From: JABDQW01 sp942492025
Lineage (GTDB): Bacteria; Pseudomonadota; Gammaproteobacteria; SZUA-229
Length of the DNA stretch: 64,000 bases
Direction of reading: 5' to 3'
NCBI GenBank assembly: GCA_942492025.1
Contig: CALODJ010000001.1
Span: 124,001 to 188,000 of the forward strand
Within the stretch, counting starts at the first letter, position 1; every line of letters starts with the position of its first letter. Positions 43,561 to 52,244 of this stretch are shown piece after piece. Both the position numbers and the translations under genes were made by a program. The notes beneath the pieces were generated by a model. That model did not search any database, had not been told where the DNA came from, and was given only the letters and a program-made list of their open reading frames with translations.

Positions 43561-44955
43561 ATGGCAAACGCGATGCGCACGACCGGTAACCCACCTATCA
43601 AGGTTGCCGTGGTTGGTCACACCAATGCCGGAAAAACCTCACTGATTCGCACACTGCTGCGAGATGACCGGTTTGGTAAGATCGATGACGCGGCCGGCAC
43701 GACGCGCTACGTCGAAAAGTCAGCGATATTCTCCGGTGATGATGAGGTCTTGAATCTTTTTGACACGCCCGGTTTCGAGGACTCCAGTGCATTGTTACAA
43801 GCACTCGAAGACCTGTCAGAAACGCTGCAAGCACGATTGCCAGCAGATGTATTACGCGCCTTTATTGCCCAGGCGGATGACTTTCCTGACTTCGTTCAGG
43901 AAACCAAGGTACTGAGGCAATCCATCAACAGTGATGTGCTGTTGTATGTAATTGATGTGCGCGAGCCATTCCTGGGAAAGTACCGCGATGAAGTCGAAAT
44001 ATTGAGTAAGGCCGGAAAACCCATTCTCCCGGTGTTTAATTTTATCGCCGGCAATCGTGCCGCCCTGAAGCGGTGGCGTGAACAAATGGCGCAGTTTAAT
44101 CTGCACGCGGCGCTAGAGTTTGATACGGTGGCTTTTGATTTCGAGGCAGAGAAGCGACTGTATCAAAAACTGCAAAGTCTGATTGAAGATCGCTACGATG
44201 CACTGCAAGCGCTGATCGATAGTCGACAGGAGATATGGAAAAGCCTGAATCAAGCAGCTGCGCGCCGTATCTTTCTATTGCTCACCGAAGTGGCATGTTA
44301 TCGACGTGAAGTTGAAGGAAAAAGCGGTCCCACTCAGGCTGAGGTTGCATTCATGCAGGATTACGTGCGTGAGGTAGAACAGCGGGCGTTACAGGATTTG
44401 CTAACAATATTCGCGTTTACTCAGCTGGATGTCGACCTGCAACAATTACCCGTGCGTGATGGAAAATGGGCGCTGGATATATTTTCGCCCGGCATGTTCA
44501 AGGCCTTTGGGCTGAACGCAGGCGCGACTGCATTAAAGGGCGCGGCAGCCGGAGCGGGTATCGACTTGATGGTTGGTGGTTTGAGTCTTGGCGCAGCGAC
44601 GATGTTGGGTGCAGCATTGGGCGCGGGATGGGCAGCGGCTCGTCGCTATCAGCAAGAGTTAAAAGCTGCCTGGCGTGGGCACATATGGCTGTCCGTCGAT
44701 GACAATACGATCAGTCTGCTTTATCTGAGGCAACGCAAATTGTTTTATGACTTAACACGGCGTGGGCATGCAGCTCAAAACAGCATACAGCTCTCAAACA
44801 ACATAGCGCATCAACTGCCAAAACGGTGGTATAAAGTCGTACAACAACTGCGCCAGCATCCTGAATGGCAACATACGACTACAATCAACGCAGAATATCA
44901 GAAATTACAGCGTCAGGTAGTGGGCTGGCTATTGAGTGGCGAAAGCAATCGTTAA
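43561..44955 (+). CDS. DUF3482-type GTPase
   Basis: A 464-residue Era/TrmE-like GTPase. P-loop GHTNAGKTS is at residues 19-27, switch II is NLFDTPGFED, and residues 275-360 include a Gly/Ala-rich hydrophobic segment (ALKGAAAGAGIDLMVGGLSL then GAATMLGAALGAGWAAARRY) that may insert into or lie on the membrane. The NKxD motif is not obvious (PVFNFIAG sits where it is expected), so the base-recognition element may be changed. Co-transcribed with the DUF2868 membrane protein. I infer a GTP-driven function at the inner membrane. Confidence 0.85.
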   Translation: MANAMRTTGNPPIKVAVVGHTNAGKTSLIRTLLRDDRFGKIDDAAGTTRYVEKSAIFSGDDEVLNLFDTPGFEDSSALLQALEDLSETLQARLPADVLRAFIAQADDFPDFVQETKVLRQSINSDVLLYVIDVREPFLGKYRDEVEILSKAGKPILPVFNFIAGNRAALKRWREQMAQFNLHAALEFDTVAFDFEAEKRLYQKLQSLIEDRYDALQALIDSRQEIWKSLNQAAARRIFLLLTEVACYRREVEGKSGPTQAEVAFMQDYVREVEQRALQDLLTIFAFTQLDVDLQQLPVRDGKWALDIFSPGMFKAFGLNAGATALKGAAAGAGIDLMVGGLSLGAATMLGAALGAGWAAARRYQQELKAAWRGHIWLSVDDNTISLLYLRQRKLFYDLTRRGHAAQNSIQLSNNIAHQLPKRWYKVVQQLRQHPEWQHTTTINAEYQKLQRQVVGWLLSGESNR

Positions 44956-45127
44956 ATACAACCGGCAGTGGGGATGATATAAAATGGTCATACGCATTTT
45001 AGAAAAACAGCCGAATACGAATAGAATATAGATCCAGCATTCCAAGGTCGGCTTCACGTCAGAGCTTCCCTGGTGGAGACGACTAATTCTTCCGGTCACT
45101 TCAAGCGGGTTGAGCTGATAGTATTTG

Positions 45128-45727
45128 ATGATGTTAAAGGCTATTTTAACTATATGTTCTGTTTTACTGGTGTCATGTTCGAGTGCACCCCCGAGTAATA
45201 TCAGCGACAGCTGTGAGATCTTTAGAGAAAAAGATGACTGGTATGACGATGCCAAAGACAGCTATGAGCGCTGGGGTGTTCCGATCCATGTGCAGCTCGC
45301 GATTATCCATCAGGAGTCACGTTTTCAGTATGATGCTAGAACAGAAATGGAGTATTTTTTTTGGATTATTCCTATAGGGCGAAAATCTTCGGCTTATGGC
45401 TACGCGCAGGTTAAGGATGCGACCTGGGACTGGTATATGAAATCAACGGATAACCAGGGTGCAGATCGTGATGACTTCGATGATGCAGTGGATTTTATAG
45501 GATGGTATGGAAGAATGAGTTATGACAGGCTAAAAATATCCAAATGGGATGCCTATAATCAGTATCTCGCTTACCATGAAGGCCATGGCGGTTACAAGCG
45601 CAAGACTTATAACAAGAAACCCTGGTTGATCAAAGTCGCCAAAAAAGTGGATAAGCTCGCGAAAACTTATCATACGCAGCTTGTGCGGTGTGAAGATGAA
45701 TTGAACTCCGGCTGGTGGATTTTCTGA
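45128..45727 (+). CDS. Lipoprotein with lytic transglycosylase (SLT-like) domain
   Basis: A 199-residue protein. The signal ends in LLVSC (lipobox Cys17). The catalytic-like Glu is E63 in HQESRFQY; AYGYAQVKDATW corresponds to the GLMQ block and YNQYLAYHEGHGGY to the AYNAG block of SLT enzymes. It would cleave peptidoglycan glycan strands at the outer membrane. The frame is open one codon upstream, at TTG 45125; ATG 45128 or 45131 is more likely. Monocistronic. Assignment rests on motif order. Confidence 0.8.
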   Translation: MMLKAILTICSVLLVSCSSAPPSNISDSCEIFREKDDWYDDAKDSYERWGVPIHVQLAIIHQESRFQYDARTEMEYFFWIIPIGRKSSAYGYAQVKDATWDWYMKSTDNQGADRDDFDDAVDFIGWYGRMSYDRLKISKWDAYNQYLAYHEGHGGYKRKTYNKKPWLIKVAKKVDKLAKTYHTQLVRCEDELNSGWWIF

Positions 45728-45859
45728 CAGAGGAATAGAGGACTCCAAATCAGGCTTATACCCTTCCTTAGATGGTGACTCGGATCTGACCTTACACACT
45801 CTGTAAAAGATTCAGTAGTCGACTGACAGCATAAGGGACCGATCGTAGCGAGCGTCATG

Positions 45860-45891
45860 CGCACCTTGCGGCCATGATTTCATTATTACAA
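45860..45891. repeat. Short repeat GCACCTTGCGGCCATGATTT, copy 1
   Basis: The 32 bases that begin CGCACCTTGCGGCCATGATT and end CATTATTACAA match 50260-50291, where the same sequence truncates a dehydrogenase gene. The core CATGATTT(C/A)ATTATTACAA is shared in both. Confidence 0.45.
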
Positions 45892-45945
45892 CATAATCCT
45901 TGCGTGCTTTACGTCTTTGCGAGAGTCACTACCCGAATCGCGGCC

Positions 45946-45983
45946 TGGCCCGCATGTCTCACCAGGGGGCGAGAAGCGGGCTA
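45946..45983. repeat. Minimal 38-bp copy of the MITE-like family
   Basis: TGGCCCGCATGTCTCACCAG is followed by GGGGCGAGAAGCGGGCTA: both termini with almost no interior, an internally deleted copy. Confidence 0.55.
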
Positions 45984-46011
45984 AAATCCGAATTCATCAT
46001 GCAACAGGCCG

Positions 46012-47070
46012 TTAATCTTGTGCAGCCATTGCTGCTGATGCCGTGCCATTTGTCAATAAAAAGCCATGGGCAACCCCGTTAAAGGTTCCTGTACCAATGA
46101 TATCGCCGTTATCATTAATGGCCGTCGCAGTGGTTAGTGTCCAGCCGTTAGTCGCCCACTTGTTTAAATCAATCGTTGTTCCGTCTGCTGACGTCCATAG
46201 GAAGGCATGATTTGCCCTGGTTGTACCCACTATGGTTTCCGAGGTCCCTACAACCTGGTTGTACTCGTTGATATCATAAGCATTACTGCGCAAACCACCT
46301 TCTAGAAGTGGAAGAATGGCCAGACTGTTCGAATTGTAATCCAGTAAATAAGCCTGCGAGTAAGTGACCGGCGTCGTACGTGAATTATTCCCGGTGGTTC
46401 CTACGATCATATTACTGTTGTTGATATCAACGGCCTTACCGCCAGCGGGAATAGATAGATGCGTTACGTCAGCTTTATCATTTACAGGTACATTCGGGTC
46501 GATCAAAATTGCGCTTGAACCCGTCACTCCATAACGGTATTCATAACCAACGGAATAACCGCTGGCGTTGATACCGTTCAGTATGAACCTGTCAGCATAA
46601 ACGCCTTCTCTACTTCCACGGCGATAAAGATCTGCTATGTCAGGTACATTCCATTGGTTACCATCGTATATTCCTGGATTGTAGGGTAGCGACGTTGGCC
46701 GATAAGGATTAGTACCCACTTCATATCCTGCGACCGCACCTGATTCGTTAATCCCGAAAGCGCTGTAGTCACTCCAGTCCAGGTAATTATTCCCATCCAG
46801 AAAAAACGCTCCGGTAATTGTACTGCCAGCGATTTGACCGCTGTCGTTGACAGCATTGGCGCTGGTACCATTAATGAGCTCGAATCCGCTTGCTGAAGAC
46901 CAGCGGAATGCAGTAGCAGGATACTGATCCGTATTACTGGAACCAACAACGACACCCGCATTATTGATTGCTTTAGGTTCAACATTGGCACCTAAATCGA
47001 TTAATTCGTAGGCGAATGCAGGACTATGTACAACTCCCAGGAAAGTGGCGCAAACGATTATTTTTTTCAT
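46012..47070 (-). CDS. Secreted HAF-repeat beta-propeller-like protein
   Basis: A 352-residue protein with signal peptide (IIVCATFLGVVHSPAFAYE). It holds about six repeats of a pattern such as AINNAGVVVGSS, AVNDSGQIAGST, GINESGAVAGYE, DINNSNMIVGTT, DINEYNQVVGTS and AINDNGDIIGTG. Each is a [A/D]INxxGxxVG unit typical of HAF/DUF3466 extracellular repeat proteins, which probably form a beta propeller. It may be cell-surface. The C-terminus lacks an obvious sorting motif. Function not known. Confidence 0.8.
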   Translation of the reverse strand: MKKIIVCATFLGVVHSPAFAYELIDLGANVEPKAINNAGVVVGSSNTDQYPATAFRWSSASGFELINGTSANAVNDSGQIAGSTITGAFFLDGNNYLDWSDYSAFGINESGAVAGYEVGTNPYRPTSLPYNPGIYDGNQWNVPDIADLYRRGSREGVYADRFILNGINASGYSVGYEYRYGVTGSSAILIDPNVPVNDKADVTHLSIPAGGKAVDINNSNMIVGTTGNNSRTTPVTYSQAYLLDYNSNSLAILPLLEGGLRSNAYDINEYNQVVGTSETIVGTTRANHAFLWTSADGTTIDLNKWATNGWTLTTATAINDNGDIIGTGTFNGVAHGFLLTNGTASAAMAAQD

Positions 47071-47486
47071 GTTAAATCCCCGATTGGGTTAATTAGGATA
47101 ACGCTGGCTTTGGTATCATTTGGCTGAGATTGGGAATAATATCCCAAAATATTGTCATAATCAATAAAAAACAGTGGGTATGTAGCGCCACCTGTCAGTT
47201 ATCAGTTGCGCTCTGACCTCTACCCGCATTTCTCACCAGAGGGACGCGCCCTCACTTGATCTGTGACTCTCTACGTAATCATCTCGCACCTGATGAGAAA
47301 TACGGGCTACTCAAACGCGAATAATATGGAGGTTAAGAGATTAAATGTTGATCAATTTGCCTTGAAAATACAGCTATCTCTTTGCGTTTTTACTACACAT
47401 GTTTTTCAGAACGCTGTGCAGCGTGAACAAATCAGTGGTTCGCCAGATTCGGACTATATTCTTGGTATGCGGGAATCGGCTATTTT
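47071..47486. other. Intergenic region with MITE-like copy F
   Basis: No gene. Contains the 89-bp element at 47221-47309. The remaining short frames lack features. Confidence 0.4.
47221..47309. mobile_element. MITE-like element, 89-bp form, copy F
   Basis: Starts TACCCGCATTTCTCACCAGA and ends CTGATGAGAAATACGGGCTA. The interior CCCTCACTTGATCTGTG is shared with copy G (56023), so these two form a subgroup distinct from the 172-bp form. Confidence 0.7.
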
Positions 47487-48023
47487 ATGAAAAAAGTATC
47501 AATGATTATCAAGCGTGGTTTGATGATATGGGGCGTGATTTCTCTTGTCGGAATCATCGCATTTTATGTCTCCGTCGCTTATCAAATAGGGACAAGAAAC
47601 GCCAGAACTGTTGAAGCTGAAGACCAGGATGTGCGATACATTGTCGATTGGTTCGGTCTGAATCCCGGGCAACAGGTAGACATCGAGCATAGTTATAATC
47701 CTACCGGTTCATGGGCGGGGGATTATATGAAGGCTTTTGCGATCAGGATGGCGCACATTGATTCCGAAGCTGTATTGCACAATGATGGCGTCAGTCGTGG
47801 TGACGAACTGACGCCTATACTTCGCAATGCTGTAGAGTTCGCAATAGGCTTTACAGGCGAGGACCCATTGAGCTGGTTTCCAGCGAGGGAACAAATACTC
47901 TCAAGTGCTTTCTATGTCTACCCGGTGCGCATGAATATTGTGGGGATGTACCCTGATTCAGTGCAGATGATGTTTATTCGCCCTGATGATAACAGGGTAT
48001 TCTTCATCGCAGTGAAAACATAA
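47487..48023 (+). CDS. Membrane-anchored protein of unknown function
   Basis: A 178-residue protein with one N-terminal helix (GLMIWGVISLVGIIAFYVSV), predicted to anchor a periplasmic domain of about 145 residues. That domain has alternating aromatic and acidic stretches (VRYIVDWFGLNPGQQVDIEH) and no cysteine. Family not recognised. ATG 47487 is the first good start. Confidence 0.55.
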   Translation: MKKVSMIIKRGLMIWGVISLVGIIAFYVSVAYQIGTRNARTVEAEDQDVRYIVDWFGLNPGQQVDIEHSYNPTGSWAGDYMKAFAIRMAHIDSEAVLHNDGVSRGDELTPILRNAVEFAIGFTGEDPLSWFPAREQILSSAFYVYPVRMNIVGMYPDSVQMMFIRPDDNRVFFIAVKT

Positions 48024-48147
48024 TGAGTCAGGGTCATCCGGGCTAAACCACAGCGGAGCAGAAAAGTAGATGATCTGACCCGGGTCTTACATCTGGCATT
48101 TCGCTTTTCATGAATTATAGCGGACAGGCCGGCTGCGCCAGCCAGGC

Positions 48148-48627
48148 TCAACGCGCCATACTACCGGTGATCTGCTTGATCTCGGCTTTATTCATCAGGC
48201 GCTTGATCTTGGGATTATTTACCAGGGATTCGTAGTCGCCGCGTTGAATGGCATCCATGATTTCGGAGTCCGCCAGGATAGCTTTTACACTGGGATCGTT
48301 CTGTAATGCCATGACTAACTTGACTGTATTCGCATTGGCTAGAATAGAGGATTGGATCTGTTCCATGTCAAAATTCGAACCCGACACAGGATATTGCCCG
48401 GGCGACGACTCGATACGGATTGACTGAATTGTCTGAACCTGGCCAGCAGCAACCGTGACCTTGCCCAGCGCGGGCGACCTTAGCGTATAAACACCATTGT
48501 TCAAGGACAGGACTTCTGCATTGACGGAACTGCCGTCGTGCAGCGTAATGCGTTGCAGCTCCGCCGCGTACGGTCCACTGCTTGCCAGCGCTAACAGCAG
48601 AATCAAGCCAACTTGTTGTAACATCAT
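48148..48627 (-). CDS. Secreted protein of unknown function
   Basis: A 159-residue protein started by ATG 48627 (or 48624) with signal peptide (QVGLILLLALASSGPYAAEL). The frame stays open upstream to 48753, but that part is translated from MITE-like copy E, so it is not native. The mature N-terminal half (RITLHDGSSVNAEVLSLNNG) looks like a small beta barrel. The C-terminal half has a helical QNDPSVKAILADSEIMDAIQ block and then VNNPKIKRLMNKAEI, patterned like STI1/heat-shock-chaperonin-binding repeats (NPxxxxLxxxPEVxxAxxxGD). Role unknown. Confidence 0.65.
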   Translation of the reverse strand: MMLQQVGLILLLALASSGPYAAELQRITLHDGSSVNAEVLSLNNGVYTLRSPALGKVTVAAGQVQTIQSIRIESSPGQYPVSGSNFDMEQIQSSILANANTVKLVMALQNDPSVKAILADSEIMDAIQRGDYESLVNNPKIKRLMNKAEIKQITGSMAR

Positions 48628-48666
48628 CCAGACCTTAGTTATCGAAAAAAAGGTTATATCTGACAC

Positions 48667-48837
48667 TAGCCCGCATTTCTCACCAGGATCACGGGAGCAG
48701 GCGTACGGACACGAAAACCAGCCTGAACCGTGATAGGCATATTTGAATGACACACTGTATTTTTAATCATCTGGATACTCTTAAATGGATCAGTGCCTTA
48801 ACAGTATTCAACGCCGCCTGGTGAGAAATGCGGGCTA
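48667..48837. mobile_element. MITE-like element, 171-bp form, copy E
   Basis: Perfect termini TAGCCCGCATTTCTCACCAG and CTGGTGAGAAATGCGGGCTA. The interior contains CCTGAACCGTGATAGGCATA and CAGTATTCAACGCCGCCTGG. This is the best-preserved copy and the one to use as a reference. It lies 40 bases upstream of a gene start on the minus strand. Confidence 0.85.
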
Positions 48838-49316
48838 GTGGTACTTACTTAAGCAAAATATGGACTCTGCCGTCATTGCGAGGACGAAGCAATCTCTTAT
48901 AGGGTGACGCAAAGGTGCAATAGATCGCCGCGCTACCGCTCGCGATGACGCAGTTTTGCTCTTGTTAGTAGTTAAGTAAGTGCCATTCATCTCTGATACG
49001 AATATAGTAAGCAGAATGAAGTAAACGTGGCCTTACTGACAAAAGGCCCAAAAAAACCGCTGAAAGGAATATCGTGTTCTGCTTGTCTATATATAGACTT
49101 TCTGCTGACGAAGCTTGCGTCAAATAGCACACTACCGTGTTGATGGTTTGGTCATTCTCGGCTTGCGATTGATCGCTGTACTGTAACGGACAGGCGCTTC
49201 TCCGGATCGGGTAGGCGGGACAGCAACGTCAGAGAGCCCTTTGTTGTAATTGATATATTGCATTGTTATATGCAAAATGAGGCTTGACCTCAATAGTAAA
49301 AAGAGAGCGTAGAGAG
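48838..49316. other. Intergenic region with a second repeat element
   Basis: No gene. Directly after copy E lies the element at 48839-48985; the rest (48986-49316) shows nothing that I can name. Confidence 0.4.
48839..48985. mobile_element. MITE-like element of the TGGTACTTACTTAA family
   Basis: Ends TGGTACTTACTTAAG and TTAAGTAAGTGCCA are inverted repeats (147 bp). The interior has CGTCATTGCGAGGACGAAGC and CGCTCGCGATGACG, a widespread bacterial palindromic repeat. It abuts copy E with no spacer of note. Partial copies at 3405 and 36601. Confidence 0.7.
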
Positions 49317-49628
49317 ATGATGGCCAGCAAATCGATACAGGCGTTTATATTCATCTGTGCAGGTGTTATCGCGCTGCTTTTTGTCAAGCTGATGTTCGAC
49401 ATGAGCCGATCGATGACCGAAATGACCGGTTACATTAGTGCGATTTCACAAGATGTCGGTGAAATGCAGAATGATATGCATGTTATGAATGAATCCATAC
49501 TGCGGATGGAAAAGAGTATCCATGGTTTGGGGCAGGCTTTCACTCAGGGAACCCAGCAGTTTCAGCAAATGAGCCCGGCAGGAATGATGCAGCGGGTGAT
49601 GCCTGATAGTGGGCAGCCTGCCCGTTGA
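49317..49628 (+). CDS. Small single-helix coiled-coil protein
   Basis: A 103-residue protein from ATG 49317 (AGAGAG just upstream; the frame is open to TTG 49284). One helix (AFIFICAGVIALLFVKLMF) is followed by a heptad-like region with many Met (MTEMTGYISAISQDVGEMQN, then MHVMNESILRMEKSIHGLG) that suggests a coiled coil. It ends with a Gln/Pro-rich tail. Periplasmic or cytoplasmic side not clear. No known family. Confidence 0.6.
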   Translation: MMASKSIQAFIFICAGVIALLFVKLMFDMSRSMTEMTGYISAISQDVGEMQNDMHVMNESILRMEKSIHGLGQAFTQGTQQFQQMSPAGMMQRVMPDSGQPAR

Positions 49629-49762
49629 GCATTGTTCGCCTTTCAGCAATAGTGGCCCGGACGTCAGCTTGTATATGCCTCATGTTGACCTCACATATGG
49701 ACTGGCCTTTACTGCCTGCATGACATTAGCGATTATCGTTACACGGCTATTGCAGTGATCCC

Positions 49763-50299
49763 ATGGCTATGGAATGCAAGGCGGTTGTTAATAGGAAGTA
49801 TGGACCACCGGATGTTCTTCAGGTGAAAGAGGTTGAAATACCTGCACCCGGGAAAAATGAAATTCGGATAAAGGTGCATGCCGCTGAGGTAACGAAGGCG
49901 GACTGTGAGATGCGGGGTTTCAGGTTTCAGGTGAAGTGGTTCTGGCTGCCTTTGCGGGTTGCGCTGGGTATCGTCAGGCCAAGGAAACAGATACTGGGTG
50001 GCTATTTCGCTGGCGAGGTAGAGTCGGTAGGCAAGGATGTGTCAAAATTCAATAAAGGAGACCGGATTTTTGGCGCGACGCGACTGCGGCTGGGCGCGCA
50101 TGCTGAATACCTGTGCCTGCCGGCCAGCTATACGCTGGTGCCAAAACCGACCAATATGAGTTTCCAGGAGGCCGCAACCGCACCACTGGGTGGGCTTAAT
50201 GCACTTCATTTTTTGAAAAAGGCGAATATCCAGCGAGGTGAAAGGGTCCTTATCAACGGCGCACACTGCAGTCATGATTTAATTATTACAATAATGTGA
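49763..50299 (+). pseudogene. Truncated MDR-family (quinone reductase/alcohol dehydrogenase) gene
   Basis: 178 residues that match the N-terminal catalytic domain of a zinc-independent MDR oxidoreductase (VVNRKYGPPDVLQVKEVEIP, GGYFAGEVESVGKDVSKFNK, AAATAPLGGLNALHFL-like). It stops at VLINGA, just before the NADP-binding GxGxxG that normally follows (NGAGGSIG). The last residues HCSHDLIITIM come from the short repeat at 50260. Intact relatives have about 320 residues. It should lack cofactor binding and be non-functional. Confidence 0.75.
50260..50291. repeat. Short repeat GCACACTGCAGTCATGATTT, copy 2
   Basis: Matches 45860-45891 over about 30 bases and marks the exact point where the MDR gene loses homology. 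Confidence 0.45.
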
Positions 50300-50319
50300 T
50301 GGTGATGGTGATGGTGATG
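50296..50319. repeat. Tandem GTGATG repeat (4 units)
   Basis: Four perfect six-base units of GTGATG follow the truncated dehydrogenase. Such a hexamer array could vary in copy number; no frame uses it. Confidence 0.8.
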
Positions 50320-50446
50320 TTGAGTGCATCGGCATTGTCAGGCCTTATGAGGAGTAAACGCCTGTATTGTCGGATTAAATCCAGATATTTACAGATAACG
50401 GTGTAGCCTGCTGATCGAATGAACTGAGGATTTCAATTGAACCAGG

Positions 50447-51205
50447 TCATTGACTGACGCGAAACTGAAGCAGGATGTCCACGTAGGTTCCATCATCCTT
50501 CATGCCCTGAAATGCGTTTTCAAAATCGGAGATGATCTGCTCTGCATCGGGGCGCTTGCGCGTAACTGCAATTCTCAGTCCCCTGGTTGATACATTGCTC
50601 TCTACAAATCGAATCTGCTTGATACTACCGGGTATGCGGTTATTCATCACGTAGAGTGCAACACGTTCATCGGCAACAGCGATATCAATTTTACCTGCGA
50701 GCAGTTGTTGCAGGTTTTCCTCCACAGTGTCCATCTTGACAAAGTCGACGGGTAGATCAGCATACGCGCCCTGTGTATACGCGTAGTCCTCAACCACACC
50801 TACCCGGTAGCCTTTCATCTCCCGCGGATTCGGAATCTGAATATTGCTGTCTGTTCGCACCATGAGTTTGACTCTGTTTTCAATTATCGGCTGGCTGAAA
50901 ACAAGTTCACGAGTGCGCTCTTTCGTGTACCAAATACTTGCAATCACGTCATATCGACCTTGTTGCGTACCCTCAAGGTCATTCGGCCATTGTTGCATTT
51001 CGAACGAGGGTTTATACCCGGCTCGTTCCAAAGCGGTCATGACAAGATTTACAGCGAACCCATTATCAGGAAGTTCATGGTTTACGTAAGGCGACCAGAA
51101 GCTGGCAGTGACACCGAGTTCCCTGGGTTGTTCTGCCTGCGCGTACGTCAGAGTTAGCATCAATGACATGAATAATGTAAATTTGAACATAATCGTCATC
51201 GCCAT
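50447..51205 (-). CDS. Periplasmic amino-acid-type solute-binding protein (SBP_bac_3)
   Basis: A 252-residue protein with signal peptide (FKFTLFMSLMLTLTYAQAEQ; the start may be M6, 51190). The mature part follows the SBP family 3 plan: WSPYVNHELPDNGFAVNLVM, EGTQQGRYDVIASIWYTKER, GYRVGVVEDYAYTQGAYAD and GKIDIAVADERVALYVMN. No ABC permease or ATPase is adjacent, so it may be an orphan binding protein or part of a sensor system. Ligand is unknown. Confidence 0.85.
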   Translation of the reverse strand: MAMTIMFKFTLFMSLMLTLTYAQAEQPRELGVTASFWSPYVNHELPDNGFAVNLVMTALERAGYKPSFEMQQWPNDLEGTQQGRYDVIASIWYTKERTRELVFSQPIIENRVKLMVRTDSNIQIPNPREMKGYRVGVVEDYAYTQGAYADLPVDFVKMDTVEENLQQLLAGKIDIAVADERVALYVMNNRIPGSIKQIRFVESNVSTRGLRIAVTRKRPDAEQIISDFENAFQGMKDDGTYVDILLQFRVSQ

Positions 51206-51640
51206 TGGGTCCTCGCTATCTCAAGTTAACAGGCATGTTATTGCCCCGATTATACACAAGGAATTCATAGCCTAGCCCGCATATTGTATGAAGGATTCGG
51301 GTTTCAGGGCCAAGCTGTAAGCGTACATAACCTGTTGGTTTACCTGTGGATCATTAAAGTATCGACAAAAACGCAACAATGTGTGTCCGCTTTCGGGCAA
51401 TATACGCGCTAGTCATTGACAATGGTACTTGATGGGTTGGTCTGACAAAGAGCTTTTGGGTTGGATAGCTAAAACGGGTCTGCATTGACGAAATTCCAAT
51501 GGTTACGCCAGTTTGAGGCCAGGTTGGTAAAGCGTGCGCGTATCTACAACTCTTCAGGAACTACCATTGCTATCACCTTGTCCATTCCAACACAGGCAAG
51601 TGTCGACTAGCCACACAACCACTTAAACAGGAGATATGTC
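51206..51640. other. Intergenic region with element J
   Basis: No gene. Contains element J (51273-51411). The 230 bases before bacterioferritin show no repeats; AGGAGA lies just ahead of its ATG. Confidence 0.4.
51273..51411. mobile_element. Related MITE-like element J with CATATTG termini
   Basis: Starts TAGCCCGCATATTGTATG and ends CGGGCAATATACGCGCTA: 14-bp inverted ends, again starting and ending with TA but with ATATTG in place of TTTCTCACC. At 139 bp, it has no frame. It is probably a sister family mobilised by a related transposase. Confidence 0.65.
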
Positions 51641-52120
51641 ATGAAAGGCGACGAGAAAGTCATTGAGATACTTAACGGTGCCTTGAGTATTGAGCTCACT
51701 GCAATCAATCAGTATTTCCTTCATGCAAGGATGTACAAGAACTGGGGTTTGAATGCCCTGGGCAAGCACGAGTATGATGAATCCATCGAGGAAATGCACC
51801 ACGCGGACCTGTTGATCGAACGCATTCTTTATCTGGAGGGGTTGCCAAGGATGCAGGACCTGAACAAGCTATATATTGGCGAAAATGTGCCCGAATGCCT
51901 CAGTGGCGATCTTCAACTCGAAACGCAGGGTCATGCACATTATATCGAAGCGGTCGCGTACTGCGAATCGGTGCAGGACTTCGTATCCCGTGATATCCTG
52001 CAGAAAATTCTCAACGACACGGAAGATCACATAGATTACCTGGAGACGCAGATCGACTTGATCGACAAGGTGGGCCTGAAGAATTATCTGCAAACCGCTA
52101 TGGGTCCGATTGAAGGCTGA
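51641..52120 (+). CDS. bfr: Bacterioferritin
   Basis: A 159-residue four-helix iron-storage subunit that assembles into a 24-mer. Ferroxidase ligands E18, Y25 (neighbour), E51, H54, E94 and H130 and the heme-binding M52 are in place. However, position 127 is Thr (NDTEDHIDYLE) where Glu is standard, so one bridging carboxylate of the di-iron site is missing. ATG 51641 follows AGGAGATATGTC. It ends MGPIEG. No bacterioferritin-associated ferredoxin gene adjacent. Confidence 0.93.
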   Translation: MKGDEKVIEILNGALSIELTAINQYFLHARMYKNWGLNALGKHEYDESIEEMHHADLLIERILYLEGLPRMQDLNKLYIGENVPECLSGDLQLETQGHAHYIEAVAYCESVQDFVSRDILQKILNDTEDHIDYLETQIDLIDKVGLKNYLQTAMGPIEG

Positions 52121-52244
52121 CAAATGATGCAGTAGTGCGCAATGAAATGACAGCTTCAAACGCTCTGCCCTTTGGTTTCTGCGGTTTTGATCTGATGTTG
52201 ACTCAAAGGGTGTTGATATTAACTTTCACAAGTGGGTGCCGCCT

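Noticed and set aside
48628..48753. Upstream extension of the secreted protein gene at 48148
   Set aside because: These codons are read from MITE-like copy E; the signal peptide starts at 48627.
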